The notes under the pieces: generated by a model | The model's input: only the letters and a program-made list of their open reading frames with translations | The model's database searches: none | Told to the model about the DNA's origin: nothing | Translations under genes and position numbers: made by a program | Shown here: one piece after another, positions 7,230 through 14,687 of the stretch | Layout: the number at the start of each line of letters is the position of its first letter | Position numbering within the stretch: the first letter of the stretch is position 1 | From: a virus | Reading direction: 5' to 3' (one strand) | IMG/VR virus record: IMGVR_UViG_3300031565_000146 | Coordinates: 1 to 38,450 of that record | DNA length: 38,450 bases

Positions 7230-7813
7230 CAGGTTCGATCCTGCCACGGGTCGTCGTCACCCAGGTCGTCCAGCCCGGAGATGTCGTCAGGAACAGCGGT
7301 TGGCTCTCCTGACTCCAACTCGGTGCGGTACTCCTCGATGATCTGAGCCTCCTCGATCTCGCGCTCGTCCTCAGCATGGCGGCTGGCGAGACGCTGAGCA
7401 AGGGCAGTCATCGACGCGTTGTCCAACTCGATGCCAGCAACGACCTTGACAGGGCCGCCACCCTCGCCGACCAACTCGACGCGGTTGGTGTCCCGACGCC
7501 CCCACCGCTCGGGCCAGGAGCGCTCCAAGTACCAGGCGGCCGCCTGCCAGGCGCCCTCTCCGGCTGCCTTCTGGATCTTGGCCAGCGACGCCACCTCGGC
7601 GTCGGCTCGGGCCTTCTCCAAGGCTTCCTTGAACTCGACGTACTCGGGCGGAGCGCTGGGGTCGTCGGCCTTGAGAATCCAGCGACGCAGCGTGGGATAG
7701 GAGATGCCCGCGTAGCGTGCTGCCGTCTCCAAGTAGTTGCCGCCGCGCACGGCCTGCAACAACTTGTCGGCGCGGTCCTCGTTGAACTTGGAAGGTGCGC
7801 CACCGTTACTCAT
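7229..7813 (-). CDS. terS: Terminase small subunit
   Basis: This 194-residue protein has an N-terminal helix-turn-helix (residues about 10-50: FNEDRADKLLQAVRGGNYLETAARYAGISYPTLRRWI) that should bind the packaging site. It is followed by a helical oligomerisation region (EALEKARADAEVASLAKIQKAAGEGAWQAAAWYLERSWPERWGRR). This order, with W-x-AAAWYLER-x-x-PERWGRR, is typical of actinophage small terminases. The C-terminal third is acidic and probably flexible. The ATG at 7813 is six bases after a TAAGAT hexamer, so it is likely leaderless. It is first in the three-gene packaging operon. Confidence 0.88.
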   Translation of the reverse strand: MSNGGAPSKFNEDRADKLLQAVRGGNYLETAARYAGISYPTLRRWILKADDPSAPPEYVEFKEALEKARADAEVASLAKIQKAAGEGAWQAAAWYLERSWPERWGRRDTNRVELVGEGGGPVKVVAGIELDNASMTALAQRLASRHAEDEREIEEAQIIEEYRTELESGEPTAVPDDISGLDDLGDDDPWQDRT

Positions 7814-7819
7814 GCCGCC

Positions 7820-7825
7820 ATCTTA
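7820..7825 (-). promoter_or_regulatory. -10 element of the terminase operon (leaderless)
   Basis: TAAGAT on the - strand, six bases, then the ATG of the terminase small subunit. No GTCAC box is found at the usual position (ATATTGT is there instead), which sets this late promoter apart from the GTCAC-box class. Confidence 0.5.
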
Positions 7826-7843
7826 CCCCATGTGGACAATATG

Positions 7844-7876
7844 GCGTCATACCCACATGGTAGGGTCTACTGTAGA
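7844..7876 (+). promoter_or_regulatory. GTCAC-box promoter P4 with palindrome at the start site
   Basis: GCGTCAT (7844-7850), ten bases, TAGGGT (7861-7866). The perfect palindrome-like TCTAC-T-GTAGA (7866-7876) covers the predicted transcription start and could be an operator. A leader of about 35 nt contains GAAAGGGG before ATG 7909. It lies back to back with the terminase promoter. Confidence 0.6.
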
Positions 7877-7908
7877 ACAAGATAGACGCCGACGAAAGGG
7901 GCACCACC

Positions 7909-8361
7909 ATGACCAAGAGCCAGATCGACACAACCGTGAGGGTTCGCATCGCGCGAGTCCACTCCAACGCCGAACCCTACGACTCCTTCGAGTTGCACGT
8001 CTCCGACGAGAAGTCGGGCGTTCTGTTCCTCAGCGTGGAACTCACCCCCGAGCAGTACGCCACGGTCGTCTCGTGCGGCTCTGATGCCGCCGGGCTGATC
8101 CCGACGTTCCGCGGGATGGAGTACGTCGGGATGCGCCACGAGAACAAGACCATCGAGATCGTTCTCCCCCTGGACGACACCAATTGGGGCGACGCCTTCA
8201 TGGTCAAGGTTCGTGAAGCCGCTTCCGAGTTCGAGGTGGACGGCTGGGGATTCCGCGAGAGCGACCTCAAGCAGTTCAACGGGCACCGCCTCAAGCGAAG
8301 CAACGACGAGGGCGTCCAGCGCTACTCGCTGCACATGTTCCGGTTCGTGGAGGACGCCTAG
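7909..8361 (+). CDS. Conserved actinophage protein of unknown function (150 aa)
   Basis: This 150-residue protein starts MTKSQIDTTVRVRIARVHSN. The first half is beta-rich (VRVRIARVHSNAEPYDSFELHVSDEKSGVLFLSVELTPEQYATVVS). It is followed by a short segment with FRGMEYVGMRHENKTIEIVLP and then a helix-rich C-terminus. The pattern RVHS...PYD...D...F..V.LTPEQ resembles a widespread actinophage family of unknown function often found near replication genes. No catalytic residues are evident. It is the only + gene in a long - strand stretch and has a promoter of the early-type class, so it may act early in infection. Confidence 0.75.
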   Translation: MTKSQIDTTVRVRIARVHSNAEPYDSFELHVSDEKSGVLFLSVELTPEQYATVVSCGSDAAGLIPTFRGMEYVGMRHENKTIEIVLPLDDTNWGDAFMVKVREAASEFEVDGWGFRESDLKQFNGHRLKRSNDEGVQRYSLHMFRFVEDA

Positions 8362-8427
8362 TCCTTCTTCTGGGGGCGCGTGGGTCGGGGTTGCTTGTCA
8401 TGGCGGTTGTCATGACGATGCCCCGAT

Positions 8428-8444
8428 CTCCGCCCCTTGCGGAG
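8428..8444. other. Hairpin in the convergent intergenic gap
   Basis: CTCCGC (8428-8433) / GCGGAG (8439-8444) with a five-base loop, between two genes that converge (8361 and 8492). No T-tract follows on either strand. The rest of this 130-bp gap has two TTGTCATG copies 12 bp apart (8395 and 8407) and no gene. Confidence 0.3.
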
Positions 8445-8491
8445 ACTCTGGCCAGGAGCGCAGCATCGCCTGCGCCGTGGGGGCTTGCCCT

Positions 8492-8818
8492 TCACGGTTC
8501 CAGCGCTGCCGCCTGTCCGGCCCATTGGGCCAAGCACCGCGACGAGCAGAAGTGGACTACGGCCATCGATGGCTCGGAGTCGAACTCGATCTCGTCGTCC
8601 TCATCGTCCTCGAAGTCGGGCATCGAGTCCATCTCGACCATGCCCATCGGGGTCATGAACACCGAGTGCATCGACAAGATGGGCACCGGACCCATCGGAG
8701 CGCCAGGCTCCTCGATCCAATCGGCGCCGTAGCGCGTCAGGCGCCACCACGTCTTGAAGTCATCCTCATGCTCGGCCACAGCCTTGCCGCAGCCGTCACA
8801 CCTCAGGCATGCCGACAT
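8492..8818 (-). CDS. Small zinc-finger-like protein (108 aa)
   Basis: This 108-residue protein has cysteines near the N-terminus (MSACLRCDGCGKAV) and near the C-terminus (HFCSSRCLAQWAG). Together they look like a split zinc ribbon of the type CxxCxxC...HFCSxxC. The middle part is strongly acidic (MPDFEDDEDDEIEFDSEP), which may mimic nucleic acid or bind a basic partner. The N-terminal ATG is six bases after a TACGCT hexamer, so it should be leaderless. It is a single gene between the clamp and a convergent + gene. Function is unknown. Confidence 0.75.
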   Translation of the reverse strand: MSACLRCDGCGKAVAEHEDDFKTWWRLTRYGADWIEEPGAPMGPVPILSMHSVFMTPMGMVEMDSMPDFEDDEDDEIEFDSEPSMAVVHFCSSRCLAQWAGQAAALEP

Positions 8819-8824
8819 GTACCG

Positions 8825-8830
8825 AGCGTA
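8825..8830 (-). promoter_or_regulatory. -10 element, leaderless start of the 108-aa gene
   Basis: TACGCT on the - strand, six bases before ATG 8818. No GTCAC box at the usual spacing (AGACAGC is there). Confidence 0.4.
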
Positions 8831-8873
8831 GCGCTGGCGCGCTGTCTACGACTTGCGATGTCGAGCGCTCTCG

Positions 8874-9962
8874 TCAGGAGGTCCGCACCGGCATCAGCAG
8901 GCGCATCCGCTTGGCGCCGGAGCAGTAGTCGGCGGCCTCCTCCAAGCCCCAAGGCTTGAGGGAGTCCTGGCCGAACATCGAGTCCACGTTGGTGCCGGTG
9001 AAGAAGTCCGCGAGGTACTTCGGGTTGAAGCCGACGGTGTGGCCGATCTGGCCAAGGGCCTTGATCTCGATGACGTTCTCGTCGTTGGCGATCGTGAGCA
9101 CCACGCTGGTGGAATCCGCCTGAGTGATCTTGACGGGTGTCCCCCACTCCCACCCGTGCCCAACGGCAGTAGCCAGCCGGTGGATCTTGAGAGCGGCGTC
9201 GCGCAACTCCTCGGTGATCTTCGCTGCGCCGCGTCCTCCCTCTGGGATCAGTTGCTTGTAGCCGGGGAACTGCCCCTCGCGCAGCCTGGTCACCACCTGA
9301 GCATCACCGTGGTCCGCCCACATGTGGGTCTGGTCGGTCCAGGCGGTGAAGAACTTCGGGTCACCCAGGCGCCCCATCGCCTCGGCAGCGTTGCGTGGGA
9401 TCATGAACTCCCCATCCCAGGCGTGCTCGGGAACATCCACCACCGAGAGTCGGTAGGAGTCCGTGGAGACGTAGGAGCCACCGTCGTAGAACACGGTGTT
9501 GAGGACGGGGCGGCTCTCATCGCGAGATGAGAACCTCAGGGCTTCGGCCAAGGCCCCGCCATGCAGTTGGATCTGGACGGCACTTGCCCCCTTCATGGGG
9601 GTGGCGGGCATGCGATCGGCAGTGGACGGCTTGATGGTCACGACCGTCTTGCCCGAGGTCATGGTGACGTGGTTCTCGTCCACGTCGAACTCAACCGACT
9701 CGTCCTTCATGGCCCCCATCAGTCGCTTGAAGCGACCGAACGGGAGCACGACAGTGCCGACGGCGGCGACCTCTTGGCCTGGGACCCGGATGGACTCCCA
9801 GCGACCCTGGTAGGTGCCGCAGGTAGATAGCACCACCACGCTCTTGCCGCGAGCCTCGATCTGCACGCCGCCGTCATGCGGGAGCGCGTGACGGGCCGGA
9901 TCTCCGGGGCGGATGAGGTCGAGGGCCTTCTTGATGGCTGAGGCATCAGCGGTGAACTTCAT
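8874..9962 (-). CDS. dnaN: DNA polymerase sliding clamp (beta subunit homologue)
   Basis: This 362-residue protein, about the length of bacterial DnaN (365-380), starts MKFTADASAIKKALDLI. The middle domain has RPVLNTVFYDGGSYVSTDSYRLSVVDVP, the classic clamp strand-and-helix before FPGYKQLIP. The C-terminal block YCSGAKRMRLLMPVRTS matches the DnaN end (MPMR-L). It would encircle DNA and tether the replicative polymerase. The start is fixed by AGAAGGGA 13 nt upstream and by an ATGA overlap with the helicase stop (9959-9962). The long upstream extension overlaps the helicase and is not used. It is co-transcribed with the helicase. A polymerase gene is not in the window, so it may serve a phage polymerase outside it or the host's. 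Confidence 0.88.
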   Translation of the reverse strand: MKFTADASAIKKALDLIRPGDPARHALPHDGGVQIEARGKSVVVLSTCGTYQGRWESIRVPGQEVAAVGTVVLPFGRFKRLMGAMKDESVEFDVDENHVTMTSGKTVVTIKPSTADRMPATPMKGASAVQIQLHGGALAEALRFSSRDESRPVLNTVFYDGGSYVSTDSYRLSVVDVPEHAWDGEFMIPRNAAEAMGRLGDPKFFTAWTDQTHMWADHGDAQVVTRLREGQFPGYKQLIPEGGRGAAKITEELRDAALKIHRLATAVGHGWEWGTPVKITQADSTSVVLTIANDENVIEIKALGQIGHTVGFNPKYLADFFTGTNVDSMFGQDSLKPWGLEEAADYCSGAKRMRLLMPVRTS

Positions 9963-11728
9963 GACTTGCGTCCCTTCTTGGCAGCCCAAGCGGGCCGGTT
10001 GCGTGAGCGAGCCTTCTTGCCAGCGATGTGGGCGGACAGGGCGTCGCTCAACTCGCCCGCGGTCCACTCTGGGTCGATCTGCATGCGCCACTTCTCGGCG
10101 GCACCGATCTGCTTCTCAGTCGGCGGGCGCTGACGCCATGCGGCGTTGCGGTCCGTCAGGGCAGCGGCGCCGTTCTTGCGAACGAAGTCCTCACCCACGC
10201 CCTGAGCCATCTCAAGGTCCACGTTGGCGATGAGGGTGCGAAACCCCGACCCATCCGATCGGATCTCGATGCCGGACTCCTGGGGGACGTATCCGTCCTC
10301 CCACTGCAGGTAAACGCGGTGGTGGCGAGGGCCGGGATTCTCGTCGGCGAGATCGACCGGGATCGGCTCGATGACGACGTTGCCCTTCTCGCGGTCCCCC
10401 AGGCTGATCTGGTAGCAGGTCTGGGCCAGGGCGTTGTTGTAGGTGATCCACGCCATCGGGGACTCAAGGACCTTGCGGAACAGGTCGGCTTCGGCCGCCT
10501 TGAGTTCGCCCCGCTTGATCTCGTCCTCGACCTGCTCGTCCATGGCCGCGGTCACGGCCATCTCGCCCTTCTCGAAGGGGTTCTCCTTCTTGATGCCGAA
10601 CAAGGAGGGGACCGTCACGAGCGAGTGCTCGGCCGATGCTCCAACCACGTCCATGACGAGGCAATCAGTCTTGCCGGGGTGGCGGCGCGTGCCGCGCCCG
10701 ATCATCTGGGTGTAGAGCGCCCGACTGCGCGTCGGGCGAGCCACGACGATGCAGGAGGTGTCGGGATCATCGAACCCCTCGGTGAGCACGGCGCAGTTCG
10801 CTACCACGCGGATCTCGCCAGCGGCGTAGCGCGCCAGGATGTCGCGGCGCTCATCGAGTGGCGTCTCGCCGGACACCATGGCAGCGGCAACTCCACGCTT
10901 GACCATCTCGGCCTCGACCTCAAGAGCCGTTGCCACCGTCGGGGTGAACACCAGGGTCTTGCGGTCGCTGGCGTACTTGAGCCACGCGTCAGCAATCATC
11001 GCCGGGGCATCAGCATCGTGAAGCATCTGGCCGGACTGCCCGGAGTCGTAATCGCCCCGGACCTTCTTGACCTTGGAGAAGTCCGCGTTGAGGGTGACGC
11101 GCATCCCTCGCAGGTCCGACAGGTAGCCCGAGCGGATGCCCCAGAGCATGTCGTAGGTGAAGGTGATCTCATCGAACACCTCGTTCAGACCCTTACCGTC
11201 GCCGCGGTCCGGCGTGGCAGTCACTCCAACGAGGAGGGGGCCGTCCTCATCACCGGCACGCAGGTACTCGATGATGTTGAGGTAGGAGATGGCCTTGGCG
11301 TGATGTGCCTCATCGATGACCACGAGGCCGAACTTGTCGGTGGGCAACTGCTCTCGGCGAGAAGCCCGAGCGAGCGTCTGCACGGAGGCGACCACGACTT
11401 GGTGGTCCACCTCGTTGCGCTCAGCCTTGACCACGCCGATGTCGGCGCCGGGCCAGACCTGCAGCATCTTGTCGGCTGCCTGAGTGATCAACTCGTCGCG
11501 ATGAGCGAGCACCAGGGTCGGCCGGTCCGTGCGCTGGGCGAGGGACGAGAAGATGATCGTCTTGCCCAAGCCGGTCGCCGCCACGCCGAGTTGGCGCCTG
11601 ACGCCGCGGTTCGCGGCATCAGCGATGTTCGCCAGCGCCTCCTCCTGATAGGGGCGCAGGGCGATCTGTGGTGCAGCGGTCGCCGGGGGGGCGGTGTGTC
11701 GGTCGAATCCCATGGACATCTGGCTCAT
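9959..11728 (-). CDS. SF2 (DEAH) helicase
   Basis: This 589-residue helicase has motifs in order. There is a Q-like RPYQ (25-28), Walker A AATGLGKT (50-57), motif Ia VLAHRDEL, DEAH (139-142) and motif III TATPDRGDG. The second RecA domain carries FTPTVATALEVE, TEGFDDP and the arginine finger motif MIGRGTRRHPGKTDCLVMDVVG. It belongs to the RadD/UvsW-like SF2 group and could drive branch migration, replication restart or initiation. A long C-terminal extension (residues about 370-589) has no recognised domain and ends with a basic tail (ARSRNRPAWAAKKGRKS). Start ATG 11728 follows a near-perfect AAAGGAGG. It overlaps the clamp by four bases and is driven by two tandem GTCAC-box promoters. Confidence 0.92.
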   Translation of the reverse strand: MSQMSMGFDRHTAPPATAAPQIALRPYQEEALANIADAANRGVRRQLGVAATGLGKTIIFSSLAQRTDRPTLVLAHRDELITQAADKMLQVWPGADIGVVKAERNEVDHQVVVASVQTLARASRREQLPTDKFGLVVIDEAHHAKAISYLNIIEYLRAGDEDGPLLVGVTATPDRGDGKGLNEVFDEITFTYDMLWGIRSGYLSDLRGMRVTLNADFSKVKKVRGDYDSGQSGQMLHDADAPAMIADAWLKYASDRKTLVFTPTVATALEVEAEMVKRGVAAAMVSGETPLDERRDILARYAAGEIRVVANCAVLTEGFDDPDTSCIVVARPTRSRALYTQMIGRGTRRHPGKTDCLVMDVVGASAEHSLVTVPSLFGIKKENPFEKGEMAVTAAMDEQVEDEIKRGELKAAEADLFRKVLESPMAWITYNNALAQTCYQISLGDREKGNVVIEPIPVDLADENPGPRHHRVYLQWEDGYVPQESGIEIRSDGSGFRTLIANVDLEMAQGVGEDFVRKNGAAALTDRNAAWRQRPPTEKQIGAAEKWRMQIDPEWTAGELSDALSAHIAGKKARSRNRPAWAAKKGRKS

Positions 11729-11756
11729 TGGTGCACCTCCTTTCGCGTCTGAACGT

Positions 11757-11779
11757 ATAGTAGCACAACCCTGTGACGG
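11757..11779 (-). promoter_or_regulatory. GTCAC-box promoter P7 (helicase, proximal)
   Basis: On the - strand: CCGTCAC (11779-11773), ten bases, TACTAT (11762-11757). The start of transcription is expected near 11750, with an AAAGGAGG site before ATG 11728. Confidence 0.7.
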
Positions 11780-11797
11780 GAGTCGAGCATGTTCTAC

Positions 11798-11820
11798 ACG
11801 TTAGCCCAGGGGTGTGACGC
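11798..11820 (-). promoter_or_regulatory. GTCAC-box promoter P6 (helicase, distal)
   Basis: On the - strand: GCGTCAC (11820-11814), ten bases, TAACGT (11803-11798). It begins with the G of the TAG stop of the upstream gene and lies 41 bp upstream of P7, giving the helicase-clamp operon two tandem promoters of one class. Confidence 0.65.
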
Positions 11821-12296
11821 TATCCCTTGGAGGCTGACTTCCAGGCAAGAGCACACGGCCCGCAGGTGATGGGACCCAGGCACTCGCAGATCGGTTCGGC
11901 GCGCCCGCAACGCTGGCAGCAGACCCAACCGAAGGGGTGCTCCTCGTCCACTCCCTCGTCGGGCTGAACCCAGCAGTTGCAGTCGTCGGAGTCAGAACAC
12001 TCGATCTGCATGTGGAGCATCTGGGACATGCCGGGGATGGCCTTGCCGAACCGAACGCCGCTGATCTGCCATCCACGTTGGCAGTGGTGGCAGAAGCCTG
12101 TCTCTAGGTACTGCTCAGCGGAGCCGAACTCGCCGAAGCGAACGTGGTAGCCGTCCTCGTTGAGCGGGTCGATACGCTCCCATTCCGAGTTGAGGGCCTC
12201 GAAGGCATCCATGTCCCCCTTGAGAGCGGCCTCGATCACTCCCTCCATGATCTCGATGCGGTGAGCATCCTGGGGACTCAAGCCCTCCTCATCCAT
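11820..12296 (-). CDS. Cysteine-rich protein of unknown function (158 aa)
   Basis: This 158-residue protein has a helical, acidic N-terminal half (MDEEGLSPQDAHRIEIMEGV...MDAFEALNSEWERID). Its C-terminal half has many paired cysteines: FCHHCQRGW, IECSDSDDCNCW, WVCCQRCGRAEPICECLG and ITCGPCAL. They form at least two likely zinc sites of ribbon/knuckle type. It is a single gene with a leaderless promoter between the ParB gene and the helicase operon. It could be a nucleic-acid or protein adaptor. No enzyme motif is seen. Function is unknown. Confidence 0.78.
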   Translation of the reverse strand: MDEEGLSPQDAHRIEIMEGVIEAALKGDMDAFEALNSEWERIDPLNEDGYHVRFGEFGSAEQYLETGFCHHCQRGWQISGVRFGKAIPGMSQMLHMQIECSDSDDCNCWVQPDEGVDEEHPFGWVCCQRCGRAEPICECLGPITCGPCALAWKSASKG

Positions 12297-12302
12297 GGAC
12301 CC

Positions 12303-12325
12303 ATGTTACGGCACAGGCATGACAC
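12303..12325 (-). promoter_or_regulatory. GTCAC-box promoter P5 (leaderless)
   Basis: On the - strand: GTGTCAT (12325-12319), ten bases, TAACAT (12308-12303), six bases, ATG 12296. Its first G is also the last base of the ParB stop TAG, as in P1. Confidence 0.7.
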
Positions 12326-13119
12326 TAGAGCCAGCGTTCGGCCCCTTGGGCCACAGCGGGTTCCACCGAGTCCTCATCGACCCCGAGTTCGATGGCGGCA
12401 GCGATACCCGCGAGAGCGAGGTCGCCGGAGTGCTGCTTGAGCCATCCCTTGATGAACCGCTCGTAGGTTGGACGCGGGACCTTGGCGCGCAACTCGCCGA
12501 AGCGGAAGATCACGAACTCGACCGCCTCGATGCCAACAGTGTCGGTGGTGGGGGCCGGGGTTGAAGAATTGCTGGCCCCCTCGATGAGATCGTCGGACTC
12601 GTCCTCGATGTCGTCGTAGTCCTCGTCGGGAGGCATGATTCGGTCGAGCACCGCAGCAGTGAGACCGACACCTTCGCCCGAGTCCTCCTCGGGGATCTCG
12701 AAGTCGATGGCAGCGGCCAGAAGGTCGTCCACTTCGTCGGAGGTGTAGCCGGTGCCTTCGAGAAGCGCGTCGCTCTCGTCCAAGATGTCGGAAAGCAGGT
12801 CGGCCAGGAGTCGCTCGTCGTAGGTGCCGCGATCAGCGATCTTGTTGGCGGCGAGCAAGATGCGCTTCGCCTGGGTGTTGTCCACGTCGAGGTACACGAC
12901 ATCGATCTCGCCCCAGCCGAGTTCGCAGGCTGCTCGGTAGGTGTGGTTGCCCGAGATGATGTAGCCGGTGGACTGCTGCACCACGATCGGGGCGAACTGC
13001 TGGTTCTCGACCAGCGATTCCATGATGGCGGCCACGTCCCCGATGCGGGGGTTGCCGGGGAATGGCTCGATCAGGTCAACGCTGACCCTGGTGATGCGAT
13101 CAAGGAGTGAATCGGTCAT
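12325..13119 (-). CDS. ParB-like nuclease/DNA-binding domain protein 1
   Basis: This 264-residue protein has the ParB/Srx domain in its first half. It contains VDLIEPFPGNPRIGDVAAIMESL, IVVQQSTGYIISGNHTYRAACELGW and a following KIADRGTYDERLLADLL. The GNHTxRA box takes the place of the GERRxRA loop of partition ParB proteins, which holds a nucleotide. An acidic linker (EEDSGEG..DEDYDDIEDESDD) leads to a C-terminal block VEFVIFRFGELRAKVPRPTYERF seen in phage ParB-methylase clusters. Its ATG at 13119 overlaps the methyltransferase stop (ATGA). It probably acts with the methyltransferase in DNA modification rather than in segregation. It is a paralogue of the ParB gene at 14680-15438. Confidence 0.82.
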   Translation of the reverse strand: MTDSLLDRITRVSVDLIEPFPGNPRIGDVAAIMESLVENQQFAPIVVQQSTGYIISGNHTYRAACELGWGEIDVVYLDVDNTQAKRILLAANKIADRGTYDERLLADLLSDILDESDALLEGTGYTSDEVDDLLAAAIDFEIPEEDSGEGVGLTAAVLDRIMPPDEDYDDIEDESDDLIEGASNSSTPAPTTDTVGIEAVEFVIFRFGELRAKVPRPTYERFIKGWLKQHSGDLALAGIAAAIELGVDEDSVEPAVAQGAERWL

Positions 13120-14687
13120 TCGCCGGGTCCTTCTGATGAGTCCATCGCCATCACAGGGCCGCAAGCCCGAGTCGCCTTGCGCGGGTCGCCCTTCACAAAG
13201 ACGAGGAGGTTCTGGTGGGTCTTGCCCAACTTGCGCGTGGCGTCGAACTGACGCCCGGCGCGCAGCGGGAGGCTGGCGGCGTGAGTCACCAACACCGCTT
13301 CGTTGTAGAGGCGCAGCCCGGCTGCCTCCATGATCTTCACCGTGTCGGCGGGGAAGCCGTAGTAGAAGCCCTTCTTGTCACGGAAGTCCCCGACTACGAC
13401 CACGGCGAAGCGGTCGTCGGCGAGGCGCTTGGCTGAGTTGGCCATGATCTTGCCGAACGCCTCGATGAAGTCCGGGTACTCCATGGTGGAGAGATCGCGA
13501 GGATCGTCGGAGTAGACCTCCAAGTCGCCATAGGGCGGGCAGGTGAAGATCATGTCGGCCGTCTCGTCGGTGAGGTCCATCACGTCCATGCCGTCGCCCT
13601 CGATCCAGACGGGATCAGGGGCGATCACCGGCACGGCCGAGGGGCGGATGGCGCTGACCCACAAGAGGTCACCTTCACGGAGATAGGGCAGGCACTTCGC
13701 CTCGTAGTACGGGTCCAGCCCCACTCCATCGAGGTCGGTGCGAACGGCGGGGACGTGGTAGTCCGACTCCTCATCGACCAACTCCACCATGTCGCGCCAC
13801 TCCTCAGGTGCCCAGCGATCAAGGCGCTCCTCGGGGACGTGGCCGACACAGATGGCCGTGACCGGGATGTCGATGCCCTGCTCCTTGAGACCCCACAGGA
13901 TGCCAGCGAGGGTCATGCCGGACCCACACGCATTGACGAGGCGCTTGGCGTCCTCGGGGATGTTGACGACCTGAGGCTTGGTGTAGTCCACGGCCTCCTG
14001 AGACTCCATGCCGTAGGGCACCTCGATCCAGCCGCGCTCCTGGGCGTCCTCTCGGGCGCGAGCGATGATGACCGAGTTGTAGCCGTAGTCATGTTGGGTG
14101 ATGGCGGCGCCAGCGGCCCGAGCGGCGAGCAACTCCGGGGTCAGTGGACCGGACGGAACGTGGACGCGACACTTCACGCCCATCTCATACGCGATCTGCG
14201 CGACGAAGTTCACCTGTGGCGACAGGCGGCTACCGGCGGTCACGACTCCGACGCCCTTCTCCTTGGCCTGGGCGATGAAGTGCATGCAGGTACGAACCTT
14301 GGCGCCACGCACCCCGGCGTAGACGTACTTGTCCTCGCGCTTGAGCCAGACGCCGCGGTCCTCCAAGAACTCGACCGGCGTCACGTCGGGCATGGTGGCC
14401 TCAGGCACGTCGGGGATGATCCCCAACCCGTCGGTGAGGAGGCCCTTGGACTGCTGGTAGTTGGCCTCGATCTGATTGGCCCGCACGTCGATGCCGATGT
14501 AGCGGCGCCCCAACTTGGCGGCCACGATGCCGCGCACCGACCCCCCAGCGAAGGGGTCGAGCACGAGGCCCTTGGCTGGACAGAACCAGCGGTAGGCGAT
14601 CTCGCACAGCACGGGGTCGAAGATCGATGTGGCGCCGTCGCCGTAGAGGAGTTCAGAGTCGTTGGACTCGACCTCGGTGTCACTCAT
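13116..14687 (-). CDS. DNA methyltransferase with an inserted PLP-dependent enzyme domain
   Basis: This 523-residue protein combines two enzymes. An N6/N4 methyltransferase starts the chain with SIFDPVLCEIAYRWF, motif I VLDPFAGGS (42-50) and IGIDV (64-68). It resumes at residues about 360-515 with motif IV TCPPY (382-386), LEVYSDDPRDL, the DFRDKKGFYYGFP block and the end GKTHQNLLVFVKGD. Between them, residues about 104-345 form a fold-type II PLP enzyme of the ACC deaminase / D-cysteine desulfhydrase kind. That part has VWLKREDKY, the likely Schiff-base Lys130 in GAKVR, a SPQVNFVA substrate-binding loop (156-163), the phosphate loop GSGMTLAG (255-262) and LDPYYEAKCLPYLREGD near the end. The insertion lies where group alpha enzymes carry the target recognition domain. 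Start ATG 14687 overlaps ParB2 by 8 nt. The catalytic lysine, glycine loop and TCPPY motif all look intact, so both activities may be live. Substrate and product are unknown. Confidence 0.85.
   Translation of the reverse strand: MSDTEVESNDSELLYGDGATSIFDPVLCEIAYRWFCPAKGLVLDPFAGGSVRGIVAAKLGRRYIGIDVRANQIEANYQQSKGLLTDGLGIIPDVPEATMPDVTPVEFLEDRGVWLKREDKYVYAGVRGAKVRTCMHFIAQAKEKGVGVVTAGSRLSPQVNFVAQIAYEMGVKCRVHVPSGPLTPELLAARAAGAAITQHDYGYNSVIIARAREDAQERGWIEVPYGMESQEAVDYTKPQVVNIPEDAKRLVNACGSGMTLAGILWGLKEQGIDIPVTAICVGHVPEERLDRWAPEEWRDMVELVDEESDYHVPAVRTDLDGVGLDPYYEAKCLPYLREGDLLWVSAIRPSAVPVIAPDPVWIEGDGMDVMDLTDETADMIFTCPPYGDLEVYSDDPRDLSTMEYPDFIEAFGKIMANSAKRLADDRFAVVVVGDFRDKKGFYYGFPADTVKIMEAAGLRLYNEAVLVTHAASLPLRAGRQFDATRKLGKTHQNLLVFVKGDPRKATRACGPVMAMDSSEGPGE

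Noticed and set aside
7232-7246. tRNA T-arm-like sequence GGTTCGATCC
   Set aside because: It lies in the end of the small terminase gene and no acceptor, D or anticodon stem can be drawn around it.
8395-8416. Two TTGTCATG copies 12 bp apart in the convergent gap
   Set aside because: They contain GTCAT, but no TANNNT hexamer at ten bases on either strand and no gene starts there.
10028-11752. Long + strand open frame (about 570 codons) opposite the helicase
   Set aside because: It lies wholly antisense to the helicase, whose motifs are complete, and its product is low-complexity with no recognisable domain. Long antisense frames are common at this GC content.
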